Shown piece after piece: positions 17,807-26,503 of a stretch of DNA of 37,283 nt. The stretch is from positions 72,482 to 109,764 of the forward strand of contig JAKUNG010000015.1 of NCBI GenBank assembly GCA_022452285.1. Direction: 5' to 3'. A model generated the notes under the pieces. It was given only the letters and a program-made list of their open reading frames with translations. It was not told the DNA's origin and ran no database searches. How positions within the stretch are numbered: position 1 is the stretch's first letter; each line of letters begins with the position of its first letter. The DNA is from Terriglobia bacterium. GTDB lineage: Bacteria > Acidobacteriota > Terriglobia > Versatilivoradales > Versatilivoraceae. A program made the position numbers and the translations under genes.

Positions 17807-18937
17807 CTACGAAACATTTATTGTTTTCTCTTCTGGTCCCAATCTATGGGTGGGCACTGGACGACCAGGTTTAAAGAACTCAATATGTTCTATTATTAAT
17901 TCAACTTCCTCTGAATCTTCCATCGCCCTACAAGCTTCCAAAAATATCGAGTGAAGAATTTCCGGATCGCATTCAGCTCTAAGATTTAAGATTAGTTCAC
18001 CTGCGTTTAGATTCTCCTTTAGATGAAATGATGCCTCCGGATCTAATTCATTTCTTACTAAATTAACAACTCCAATGTCTTGACCATTTTCACTTGGAAT
18101 CAATGTTACTTTTAAATGGGCAATCTCTTTGTCAACCGTCTTGACCCGCTGTTTGACCTCATTAAGTAATTTTAATAAGAACAAATTCCCGTCAAATTGA
18201 TTATTCCCCTTTATTTCAGCTGTGCAGTTAAGCCATCCTAAAAGGGCCTCTCCCTCTGCGTATGTATCATAATCAATTTCTAAACCCATATTTTTATAAC
18301 TTTCGGAGTGGTTAATTTTTTCTAACCACTCTTGAGTTCCTTGTCCTTGACGAGCAGACATCAAAACGATGTGAGCAGGGTTAAACAATTCCTGAATGGC
18401 TTCTCTTAAAAGCTTGGCACGTTTTGCAGAAATCAAGTCAATTTTATTTATGACAATAATATCCGCCTCTTCTAATTGTTTTTTGTAAATATAGGTAACT
18501 TTGTCAGAGAATGATCTTCCCTTTTCAAGATCTAGAATTCGAAGAGCTCTAATAGGATCAACCATAACACTTAATGGAGCAATCCAATAATCGTTCCCAT
18601 ACATCCGCCGCAACGGGTAATCTACCGTGGCTTTTAAGTCAGTGCAACTGCCGACCGGTTCAGCTAGGAATACATTCGGTCTCTTATCTCTAGATAAACG
18701 ATCTGCAGCACTGACCAATGAATCAAATTTACAACAAAAACAACCTCCCGTTATCTCTTCTACTGGAAAACCAGTTGAACTAGTCATCGTTGTATCAACC
18801 AAGCCTTGACTCTGATCATTAGTAATTAGACCTACTGTAAGATTTTGTTTTGCGAATAATTCAGCTATCTGTATTATCGCGGTGGTCTTACCAGCTCCCA
18901 AAAATCCTCCTACCATAATATACTGAGCTTTAGTCAT
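17807..18937 (-). CDS. CobW/HypB/UreG-type P-loop GTPase
   Basis: A 376-residue G3E-family GTPase. The P-loop is GGFLGAGKTT (residues 10-19), the metal-binding motif is CFCC (66-69, within GGCFCC), and the guanine-specificity motif is NKID (164-167). Family members insert metals or cofactors into enzymes or act as metal chaperones. The C-terminal region (from about 200) is not a standard CobW C-terminal domain that I recognise. The gene overlaps the lipoyl-protein gene by eight bases, so the two are probably translated together. It may mature a metal or cluster site of an operon protein. Confidence 0.88.
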   Translation of the reverse strand: MTKAQYIMVGGFLGAGKTTAIIQIAELFAKQNLTVGLITNDQSQGLVDTTMTSSTGFPVEEITGGCFCCKFDSLVSAADRLSRDKRPNVFLAEPVGSCTDLKATVDYPLRRMYGNDYWIAPLSVMVDPIRALRILDLEKGRSFSDKVTYIYKKQLEEADIIVINKIDLISAKRAKLLREAIQELFNPAHIVLMSARQGQGTQEWLEKINHSESYKNMGLEIDYDTYAEGEALLGWLNCTAEIKGNNQFDGNLFLLKLLNEVKQRVKTVDKEIAHLKVTLIPSENGQDIGVVNLVRNELDPEASFHLKENLNAGELILNLRAECDPEILHSIFLEACRAMEDSEEVELIIEHIEFFKPGRPVPTHRLGPEEKTINVS

Positions 18938-19406
18938 TTGGATTTCTCTTTTTACTTTCAGCCATCATTTTATCAATAGTAAGATCCAAAATCCCTACAT
19001 AGCCCTCAGAATCAACACTATCTACTTCAGGATTTCCATTGACACTATATAACCAACCTTTTCCATAAGGATCTGAATCTATTAGGGTAATATCATCTTC
19101 GAGCAACGGATTAACTCTTTCAAAAATTCCATCTATGACACAATATATATCTGTTAGAGCTTTAAATGCTTCAATCCATCCAATCGTTTGTCCTACTTCT
19201 ACCCTTTCGCCCATTTCAACTTTAAATTCAAACTCTACTATATCGCCAAGCATACGAGTTGCAAACTTAGTCATTCCTACTACCCAAACATTTGGTTCTT
19301 CATTCATAGCCCAAAAATGGGAGGCAGTATAACGACGATTCCCTGGAAGCTTAGTAGCAAATCGGGACCTTTTGTACCGGATATCTTTATAAGATTCCTT
19401 AGCCAT
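18930..19406 (-). CDS. GcvH-like lipoyl carrier protein
   Basis: About 158 residues matching glycine cleavage H protein: HFWAMNEEPNVWVVGMTKFA, then a beta-rich hammerhead with VGQTIGWIEAFKALTDIY, where Lys82 (counted from the ATG at 19406) is at the lipoylation position, and PYGKGWLYSV near the end. GcvT and GcvP are absent from the window, so a role outside glycine cleavage is likely, as known for lipoyl carriers in other redox systems. The ATG at 19406 is preferred to a TTG at 19451 that lacks any ribosome site, but neither has a strong one. Confidence 0.85.
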   Translation of the reverse strand: MAKESYKDIRYKRSRFATKLPGNRRYTASHFWAMNEEPNVWVVGMTKFATRMLGDIVEFEFKVEMGERVEVGQTIGWIEAFKALTDIYCVIDGIFERVNPLLEDDITLIDSDPYGKGWLYSVNGNPEVDSVDSEGYVGILDLTIDKMMAESKKRNPND

Positions 19407-19466
19407 AGAATAACCACAAATAGTATTAACAAAACTTGTATCTGAATTCAAACTAGATACTAACTG

Positions 19467-20609
19467 CTAGTGAACTTCTGTTTGCAATTTCTTAATCACT
19501 TCAATAAAACTATCCCAATCAGGATGTTTTGTTAAATGGCACCAAGATAGTCTAAGAGCTCCAAGTGATTGAGTTTGACTAATCCCCATGGAACCTAGTA
19601 CATGACTACAGCTATCTGAAGTAGAAGTGCAGGCTGATCCATTTGAAATAGCAACTATTTCATTTAGTGCCTCCATTGCTTCGTCAGCAAGAATACCTGG
19701 AAAAGTAATATTAATCATCTGGGGTACTGTCTTTTCTAAATCACCATTAAAAACTGGGTTAAGTACGCTTAATCGATTTAAAGCCATTTTTTTAAATCTT
19801 AAACTTTGCATATTTCTTTCTAGAGCTTCCTTTATAGACAGCTCAGCTGCTTTACCTAAACCAACAATAAGTGGAACTGGTAATGTACCAGGCCTTAAAC
19901 CAAGTTCCTGTCCACCACCATACATTAACGGTACAAGTGGTGGACGTTTTCCATCTCGGCGTCGAATTACTAGAGCACCAATGCCTTTAGGTCCATAAAT
20001 TTTGTGTCCGCTCAAACTAATCATATCAATTCTTTTTTCCGTTATTTCTTTAATCTCTTTTCCAAAACCCTGTGCAGCATCTACATGAAAATAGGTGCCA
20101 TGCTGTTTTAATAAGCTAGCAATAGCTTTTATTGGTTGTATGACGCCAGTTTCATTATTTACCTGCATGACTGATACTAGTAATGTATTGTCCTGAAGAG
20201 CGTTAATCACAGTTTTGGGTTCAATCCATCCACCCGAATTTGGAGTCAGAAGGGTTACTTTAAACCCTCTATTAGTCAAAATATCCAATGACTCTAAAAC
20301 GGATTTATGCTCAATCCTAGTACTAATAATATGGTTTTTCCCTATTTTCAATCCATAATCCGATAATCCTAAAATAGCTAGGTTGTTACTTTCAGTCGCA
20401 CCACTAGTAAAAATAATTTCACCGCGGTTTGCATTAACAACTTTTGCTACTTTACTTCGAGCCTTTTCAACAGCACTTTTAGCTCTATTGCCAAAATCAT
20501 GACTTCGACTGCCAGCATTACCAAATTCATAATCAGTATATTTTATTACTTCTTTACTGACTCTAGAATCTACTGGGGCAGTTGCTGCACAATCTAAATA
20601 AACAACCAT
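19467..20609 (-). CDS. cysteine desulfurase (NifS/IscS/DndA type)
   Basis: A 380-residue PLP enzyme that removes sulfur from cysteine as persulfide for Fe-S clusters or thio-cofactors. The PLP Lys is K203 in SGHKIYGPKG, VDAAQGFGK holds the cofactor-contact Asp, and the active Cys is C327 in SNGSACTSTSD. The N-terminus VYLDCAATAPVD is typical. The Cys-loop wording is closer to DndA/NifS than to housekeeping IscS, but no dnd partners are present. As first gene of the operon it could supply sulfur for the ferredoxin, the radical SAM enzyme and lipoate. Confidence 0.92.
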   Translation of the reverse strand: MVVYLDCAATAPVDSRVSKEVIKYTDYEFGNAGSRSHDFGNRAKSAVEKARSKVAKVVNANRGEIIFTSGATESNNLAILGLSDYGLKIGKNHIISTRIEHKSVLESLDILTNRGFKVTLLTPNSGGWIEPKTVINALQDNTLLVSVMQVNNETGVIQPIKAIASLLKQHGTYFHVDAAQGFGKEIKEITEKRIDMISLSGHKIYGPKGIGALVIRRRDGKRPPLVPLMYGGGQELGLRPGTLPVPLIVGLGKAAELSIKEALERNMQSLRFKKMALNRLSVLNPVFNGDLEKTVPQMINITFPGILADEAMEALNEIVAISNGSACTSTSDSCSHVLGSMGISQTQSLGALRLSWCHLTKHPDWDSFIEVIKKLQTEVH

Positions 20610-20647
20610 TAATTAGTCATCTACCTTCCTGTATTTATCTAAATACT

Positions 20648-20671
20648 GATTATTTTTAATAAAAAATAATC
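20648..20671. repeat. 10-bp perfect inverted repeat upstream of the nine-gene operon
   Basis: GATTATTTTT and its reverse complement AAAAATAATC are separated by AATA. The dyad sits in the 126-base gap between the OsmC gene and the cysteine desulfurase gene, 39 bases before the latter's start. It could be an operator or a weak attenuating hairpin; the stem is nearly all A-T. A second palindrome GAAGCGCTTC follows at about 20679. Confidence 0.5.
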
Positions 20672-20735
20672 TCTTATAGAAGCGCTTCAAGAACTGAATA
20701 GACACAAGAACAAGTCGTATTAGCTGAATTACCTT

Positions 20736-21125
20736 CTAATTTAAATTAACTGTTATTTCTACGCATCCTCGAAGGGTATTCGATACGATACAATTTCTTT
20801 CAGCAACAGTAATTAATTTTTTTAATAAAGAAAAGTCAGAACATTTAGCGGAAACAGCTATGTTAATTGCGTCAATTTGAGGGGGACTATCAACAAGCTT
20901 TGCAGAAACGATTACCTCAACCTCGGCTATATCTGTTTTTCTTGCTTTGATAGCTGCTAGCAAATTACTCATAAAACATCCACCTAAGCCAATTAACAGA
21001 AACTCCCCACCCATTGGACCTTTATCATGGCCACCCTTTTCAGTTGGACGATCTATAATTACACGGTGTTCACGAACAACTGCTTGGGAAGTAGTATCAC
21101 CTGTTTGTTTAATCGTGAACTGCAT
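20736..21125 (-). CDS. OsmC-family protein
   Basis: A 129-residue OsmC/Ohr-type protein, a family that reduces organic hydroperoxides or binds related thiol-reactive compounds. Both catalytic Cys are present: GLGGCFMSN and ERNCIVSNTL. The glycine-rich GPMGGEFLLIGLGG region before the first Cys also fits. The ATG at 21125 is used because AAAGG lies eight bases upstream; a TTG just before it is less likely. It lies between the TauD-type gene and the operon on the same strand, so it may be co-transcribed with either. Confidence 0.88.
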   Translation of the reverse strand: MQFTIKQTGDTTSQAVVREHRVIIDRPTEKGGHDKGPMGGEFLLIGLGGCFMSNLLAAIKARKTDIAEVEVIVSAKLVDSPPQIDAINIAVSAKCSDFSLLKKLITVAERNCIVSNTLRGCVEITVNLN

Positions 21126-21178
21126 CAATTTTACCTTTAATACTCCTAAATGAAAATTTTATGAATAGTTTCAACTAA

Positions 21179-22036
21179 CTATTCTAGTACTTCTTCGGTT
21201 CCTGCAATAGTCGTCCTATGCATAATTCTGCGTAAAGAACTATGGTCGAAGGGCTCGACGACATGAATTGTCCAACGATTATCCCACATCAGCACATCGT
21301 TAGGTTTCCATTTATGTCTGTATATAAAGCGTTCCTGAGTAGCCCATTGCATCAACTCCTGAATGAGCTTTTGACCTTGATCAAATTCTAAGCCAAGAAT
21401 CGACTCCATATAGGTTTGACTTAAATAAAGGGACCGTCCACCATCAGAATGTTTGCGAACAAGAGGGTGATAAACGGCAGGAACCATTGCAGCTTCCTCC
21501 TCACTTAGTGGAGGAAGGTTTTGAAGACTCCGTGAATAGAGAAAGTTATGTCGAGCCTTTAAACCTTTTATTCTCTGTTTTAATTCCATTGATAATTCAT
21601 TATAAGCAACACGCATATTAGCAAATAAAGTATCACCGCCCTGTTTTACTACTTCAATAGCATGGAGAATTGCTCCTTTACTTGGAATTGCTCGATAACT
21701 ACTGTCTGTATGCCACACCCAAATAAGAGTACTATATCTACCTTCGGGAGTATCAATTGGACGGATCTGATCGTCTTCATCTACATTTGATACACGAAAT
21801 ATTTCAGGAATCTTTATAGCTCTATTTTGTGACTGGGGAAAAAGTTCTAGCTTCCCAAAATATCTGCTGAATGAAACTTGTTCTCCATCTGAAATAGCCT
21901 GATTTCTAAAAAGAAGTACTCCATAGTCTTTCCATGCCCGCCTAATGAACTTAACAGACTGGTCACCTAGAGGATGTCTTAAATCAACTCCAATTACTTC
22001 TGCCCCAATTAATGGATGTAATTTTTTTAGTTTCAT
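21179..22036 (-). CDS. TauD/TfdA-family alpha-ketoglutarate-dependent dioxygenase
   Basis: A 285-residue non-heme Fe(II)/2-oxoglutarate oxygenase. The facial triad is H109 and D111 (WVWHTDSSYR) plus H258 (DNRWTIHVVEPFD), with Arg in LRRIMHRTTIAG binding 2-oxoglutarate. Members hydroxylate taurine, 2,4-D or similar acids. The exact substrate is not readable. The start is ATG at 22036; no good ribosome site is seen. It lies upstream of OsmC with a 53-base gap on the same strand. Confidence 0.92.
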   Translation of the reverse strand: MKLKKLHPLIGAEVIGVDLRHPLGDQSVKFIRRAWKDYGVLLFRNQAISDGEQVSFSRYFGKLELFPQSQNRAIKIPEIFRVSNVDEDDQIRPIDTPEGRYSTLIWVWHTDSSYRAIPSKGAILHAIEVVKQGGDTLFANMRVAYNELSMELKQRIKGLKARHNFLYSRSLQNLPPLSEEEAAMVPAVYHPLVRKHSDGGRSLYLSQTYMESILGLEFDQGQKLIQELMQWATQERFIYRHKWKPNDVLMWDNRWTIHVVEPFDHSSLRRIMHRTTIAGTEEVLE

Positions 22037-22437
22037 CAATATTGATAGAGACAGTACAAGAATTAAATGATGATTTTCATTACAACTTAAGATGCTTTAA
22101 TTACCTAATGATTAAGAAAAACTAGTGTAGCTCTAGCCATACCTGATTGAAATTGCTTTATTATTTTCTGCGAACTAATTAATAATAGTATCTTTTCCAA
22201 ACTAATTATAAAAAACATCTTAGTGCATTGGACTATTAGTTATCTAGGTATTTTATGTTTCTATAAATAAGTATTCCAGTTGTCTTCAATTAGCTTGATT
22301 CAGAAGTCAACTAATAAAGGTTTTTGAAACCTTAACTGATTGAGTTAGCCCTGTAATATCAATTGCATTATTTAAATTCATCCATTAATAGATGAACCTT
22401 GTCTCAAAACACCTAGAGTATTCTGAAAGCAAAATCA
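22037..22437. other. 400-base divergent intergenic region
   Basis: AT-rich, non-coding. It contains AAGGTTT-TTG-AAACCTT at 22317-22333 (7-bp stem) and TTCATC-N8-GATGAA at 22377-22396 (6-bp stem). No tRNA, open frame of coding appearance, or clear sigma70 pair was found. It probably holds the promoters and operators of the TauD-type gene and the symporter. Confidence 0.4.
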
Positions 22438-24372
22438 TTGCCTGCTAATTTTCTCACCACACCTGATTTAATTGTATTCTTTGGATCGCTTTTTTTTGTA
22501 ATGGTAATAGGTGTCATTGCTAGTCGACTAGAGAAGACATCCGAAGATTTTTTTCTGGCTGGCCGACAAACTCCCTGGTGGGGGGTTGCTGGTTCAATCT
22601 TCGGAAGTAATGTCAGTGCTAACCATATGGTTGGAATGATGGGGATTGGATTTAGTGTAGGTTTTGCGCAAGCACATTTTGAATTAGGAGCTATTGTTGG
22701 ATTAATGCTTCTTTGTTATGGCCTCCTACCAGTTTTTAGAAAGTTAAAAATCTATACTTTGTCTCAGTATTTAGGGGAACGATATGATGAACGAAGTCGC
22801 CTTTCATACTCCCTTATCATGATTGCTTTAATGGCAATTACTCAAATGGTTCCTGCACTTTATATTGGATCTCGTTCGGTATGCGTTTTAATAGGAGGTG
22901 ATGCTGTCAAACAGGTAGGATCCTTTAATCATACAGACCCTTCTAAGACAACAGTCAATTCCATTAATCTCAAAAACTCTAATTCCCTAGAAAGAGGAAC
23001 CTCTACCTATACAGGCAAAATCCATGTTAACCCTATTTTTTACTCTATTTTTGTTGTTGCATTAGCAGTTGTTTCTGCCAGTTATACAATTTGGGGTGGC
23101 CTTAAGGCAGTGATTTGGACTGATGTCATCCAGTCAATTTTATTGCTTGGAGCGGGCATCCTCCTTGCTTTTTTAACGTTTAATCAAATTGGAGGATGGA
23201 ATTCCCTAATAGCTATCGACGAAGCAGGAGCAGGAAAAATGCATCTGTACTTACCTAGTAATCATCCAGATCTACCTTGGACAGGAGTACTTTCTGGATT
23301 AATGGCATTACATTGTTTTTATTGGGGAACAAACCAATTTATCGTGCAACGAACTCTGAGTGCTCGAACCGAATCTGAGGCCCGTTTTGGTATTATTACC
23401 GCAGGGTTTTTAAAACTCTTAATTCCTTTTTTTGCAGTTGGCACTGGAGTCGCAGCCTATTACCTCTTTAAAAGCGAATTTCCTGAAAGGTCAATCCCCC
23501 CTGACACAGCTTTTACTGAATTAGTTTTGTTAGTAGTTCCTATCGGTACAGGAATAGTTGGGTTAATGATGGCTGGAGTGATCGGAGCAATTCTTTCCTC
23601 AATTGATTCTATGATGAATTCTGCAGCAACTTTGGTTGCTGTTGATGTCTACAAACGGCATCTCAATCCAAGAGCTAGTGATAGAGAAATGATTCTAATA
23701 GGCCGACTCTCCATTATATTTTTTATGGCACTAGCAGCATTACTTGCAATTTTTGTTCTAGACCCAAACTCTGAAGGAAATTTTTTCCTCCAAATAGTAG
23801 AATATCAGAGCTACCTAACACCAGGTTTATTAGTTGCTTTCTTGCTGGGCGTATTTTGGTATCGAAGTACTGCAACTGCAGGGTTCTCAACCATAATTGG
23901 AGGGATCTTTTTTTCCTGGCTAGTTAATTTTATCTATAGCAATTATCTTTCAAGTTATAAAGAAGTTGCCACTTATTTTGGAGAAGACTTAAACACCTTT
24001 CATCGAGTAGTATGCGTCATTTTTTTATGCGGTTTAACACACATACTAGTTAGTTGCCTCGACAAACATGATGTCAAGAAGGCAACCTTAATATGGACTA
24101 GTCTCACGCATCACTCATCTAAAGATCTTTGCACTATTGTGATTGCCTTAGTTTGCAGTCTCATCGTCTATGGAGTTCTTGGATGGATTGTATCAGAGAA
24201 CCTTCTTAGCCCCTTGAATGCTGGCATAGTTGCATCTATTTGGACATTCTCCCTCTTTGTCTCTAAAGTTAAAGGAGAATTTGATTATGTATCCAAGCTC
24301 TTAACGGATGACAGAGTTTGGTCGGGAGCTCTTTGTTCAGTAGCTGTCTTTATAATGTTTAACTATTTTTAA
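22438..24372 (+). CDS. sodium:solute symporter (SSS family)
   Basis: A 644-residue membrane transporter with about 14 helices, of the sodium/glucose-type family. The N-terminal region DFFLAGRQTPWWGVAGSIFG, then SNVSANHMVG, and the later GAILSSIDSMMNSAATLVAVDVYK (residues about 382-405) match family hallmarks including the Ser-rich sodium site of helix 8. The text closely resembles sugar or sialic-type symporters of Verrucomicrobiota/Planctomycetota. A soluble loop of about 45 residues (about 155-200) is inserted early. The start is TTG; an internal ATG at residue 22 would delete the first helix. Confidence 0.9.
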   Translation: MPANFLTTPDLIVFFGSLFFVMVIGVIASRLEKTSEDFFLAGRQTPWWGVAGSIFGSNVSANHMVGMMGIGFSVGFAQAHFELGAIVGLMLLCYGLLPVFRKLKIYTLSQYLGERYDERSRLSYSLIMIALMAITQMVPALYIGSRSVCVLIGGDAVKQVGSFNHTDPSKTTVNSINLKNSNSLERGTSTYTGKIHVNPIFYSIFVVALAVVSASYTIWGGLKAVIWTDVIQSILLLGAGILLAFLTFNQIGGWNSLIAIDEAGAGKMHLYLPSNHPDLPWTGVLSGLMALHCFYWGTNQFIVQRTLSARTESEARFGIITAGFLKLLIPFFAVGTGVAAYYLFKSEFPERSIPPDTAFTELVLLVVPIGTGIVGLMMAGVIGAILSSIDSMMNSAATLVAVDVYKRHLNPRASDREMILIGRLSIIFFMALAALLAIFVLDPNSEGNFFLQIVEYQSYLTPGLLVAFLLGVFWYRSTATAGFSTIIGGIFFSWLVNFIYSNYLSSYKEVATYFGEDLNTFHRVVCVIFLCGLTHILVSCLDKHDVKKATLIWTSLTHHSSKDLCTIVIALVCSLIVYGVLGWIVSENLLSPLNAGIVASIWTFSLFVSKVKGEFDYVSKLLTDDRVWSGALCSVAVFIMFNYF

Positions 24373-24389
24373 GTAGACTCCACAGGAAT

Positions 24390-26387
24390 TCAACCGAACA
24401 AAGGCAACCAGGAGGAGAGTCCTACTACACTGATCGAAAGAGAGGCAACTCCACAACTAATCAATCCTACTTGCATGAATAAACTTGGCTGTAATTCACG
24501 AGGCAAAAGAGTCCGGTTGACATAGAAAGTATGTAATGCACTAACTCCAAGTGCAACATTTCCTAATCCAGCACCAATCTTTGCAATTTGAAGTGGATCA
24601 AGGAATGTTAATGCAATTAAACCACAACATCCATATATCAATAAAATACCGTAATAAACATATTTAACCTGGTTACCCTGAAGTCTCCTAGCCCAAGCAC
24701 TTACAACCCAGATAATGTCAGTCCAACGACGTGCTAAAGAATCACCAGAGAATATTTGCCCTGGAGCTAAAATTAAAAAACCACATAGAAGAGTGACCGG
24801 CCATAAAATAAAACTGTAACTAGGATATTCAGCCGCCATTGCGTTGGCTGTCATCGCAGCAACTCTATCACCAGAAACAGATGCATTACGAATAAATTCA
24901 AGAGATAGCATACACGGCAGGGCCATACCTACAAATGCTGCTCCCATCCAGACAACAGTTTGGTCACGCACAACAAATTTTCTCCAATCCTTCCAGCGAA
25001 CAAGATTTTCTTTATTAATTGTAAAAATCCTACCTACGTGAGAGAGGGTAATATTTCTTCCCCCCGCAGCACTAGGAATAGCTCCAACCCTTGATCCCAT
25101 TCCCCAACCCTTATCACGGGCATAGTTAGAAAAAAGCGAATTAGATATACCCCCAATACCAGCTATTGAAAAAAAAGCTGCCAATAAAGCCCAATCAAGC
25201 CCAGGAAGCTTTCCTTTCTGTCTAATATATGAAAGTAGGTTCTGTTCTTCTAAACCCTTATTATTTAGTAAGCTTTGAAACCTTGACCGCTCTGTGGAAG
25301 GAATATCTTCTATCTTTTCATACCTAAATATCTTTCGATTTTCATGAACTGAAAACAGTTTAGGTTGCCAAGAACCGTCATCACTAATTTTTCCTTCTGC
25401 AGCAAGAATATTTTTTTCATTACTTTTTTTAAAAAAGAAATACCCCTTACGGGCTTTAGTTAGAACCAGCGATAGCAATTGCTGCCGCTCGAATCCAAGA
25501 TCATTAGGGATGCTATCCCCCAGCTTAAAGATCCGGGTTTTGCTATCTGTAATCTCTGAAAAATAGGTTATTAAAGGCTGCCCATCTTCAATTGTACCCT
25601 TCACGACATACTGGTTTCCATTCCTAGTTTCACTCCAAGTAAAATGTTCTCCTGCTACAACTGTCTCAGCCTTAAAAGGAATATTCCCTATTCGAAAAAA
25701 TCCCCAGCCAACCTCTAACATATGTTTCCCAGAAATCATGAAAAGGGTAATTAATGCAAGATAACCCAATACTAGAATGACCTTGATCGTCATGACCCTT
25801 TCAATCATTCGGTAAACCGTACCACCAAAAATTAAGGGAATAAATGCTGCCAGAAAAACAAAGTAGCCTAAGCTCTTTACAAGATAGCTCTCAGAAATTA
25901 AGCTATTTCCAATTTGGAGGTTCCCCTCCCCGGGGAGATGACCCAGCATAGCTGCCGCTAAAGGAACCGCAGCATTCGACGCCATGAATGGAAAACTAAT
26001 CTCGGGGATTTCAATTAACAAGTAAAAAATAGCCCAGATGACTGGCCCTGGCCAAGTTCGAAAAAAACCAACTAAAACTGGCTCACCGCAGTACAACGTA
26101 TATCGCATAACTTCAAGGTTCAAAAACACTTGTAAGACAATGCTAATTGTAGCTAACCATAGAAGAGTTGCTCCATATTCAGCTGTTACTGCAGGACCAA
26201 ATAACCATTCACCAGCCCCGATAGAAGCTCCAGCAAGAAGAACTCCTGGACCCAGATAATTTTTCCATTGCCGCCAGCCAACCACTGGTGACCTTGGCAA
26301 GGAATCATATTCCCATCCTGAAAGCCTTCCTCCCCCTAAAACTTTTTCTTTAGAAAAAGGAGTGTCATCTGAAAAGTTTTTTTTCAT
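24390..26387 (-). CDS. Nramp-like permease with a large soluble insertion
   Basis: A 665-residue membrane protein. The N-terminal half resembles Nramp/LeuT-fold permeases, but helix 1 reads GASIGAGEWL (residues 53-62) instead of the DPGN metal site and helix 6 reads GGISNSLFSNYARDKG instead of Met-Pro-His. Between helices at about 233 and 395 is a hydrophilic, charged segment of about 160 residues (from RIGNIPFKAETVV to RQKGKLPG), rich in beta-like text, that standard Nramp proteins lack. It is probably exposed to one side of the membrane as a sensor or substrate-binding part. It follows the phosphotriesterase-like gene on the same strand. Confidence 0.72.
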   Translation of the reverse strand: MKKNFSDDTPFSKEKVLGGGRLSGWEYDSLPRSPVVGWRQWKNYLGPGVLLAGASIGAGEWLFGPAVTAEYGATLLWLATISIVLQVFLNLEVMRYTLYCGEPVLVGFFRTWPGPVIWAIFYLLIEIPEISFPFMASNAAVPLAAAMLGHLPGEGNLQIGNSLISESYLVKSLGYFVFLAAFIPLIFGGTVYRMIERVMTIKVILVLGYLALITLFMISGKHMLEVGWGFFRIGNIPFKAETVVAGEHFTWSETRNGNQYVVKGTIEDGQPLITYFSEITDSKTRIFKLGDSIPNDLGFERQQLLSLVLTKARKGYFFFKKSNEKNILAAEGKISDDGSWQPKLFSVHENRKIFRYEKIEDIPSTERSRFQSLLNNKGLEEQNLLSYIRQKGKLPGLDWALLAAFFSIAGIGGISNSLFSNYARDKGWGMGSRVGAIPSAAGGRNITLSHVGRIFTINKENLVRWKDWRKFVVRDQTVVWMGAAFVGMALPCMLSLEFIRNASVSGDRVAAMTANAMAAEYPSYSFILWPVTLLCGFLILAPGQIFSGDSLARRWTDIIWVVSAWARRLQGNQVKYVYYGILLIYGCCGLIALTFLDPLQIAKIGAGLGNVALGVSALHTFYVNRTLLPRELQPSLFMQVGLISCGVASLSISVVGLSSWLPLFG

Positions 26388-26503
26388 TATTTTATGTAAA
26401 TACAGCCTAACTAACCCTACAAGACAACTAGTTTTAGTTCTTGAAACTTCTTCGTAAAAGGAATAAAAACTTCATATCCATGTTAAGGACTAAAAATAAA
26501 AAT

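Noticed and set aside
19135..19445. Plus-strand small genes opposite the lipoyl protein
   Set aside because: They are antisense shadows of a clear GcvH-like gene, with no ribosome site and no family resemblance.
19467..20609. DndA of a DNA phosphorothioation system
   Set aside because: The Cys loop resembles DndA, but no dndB, C, D or E gene is nearby and the neighbours are terpenoid and redox genes.
16479..20609. Sulfur-oxidising heterodisulfide reductase-like (sHdr) system
   Set aside because: Lipoyl carrier and HdrA-like pieces are present, but HdrB, HdrC, full HdrA and lipoate assembly genes are absent.
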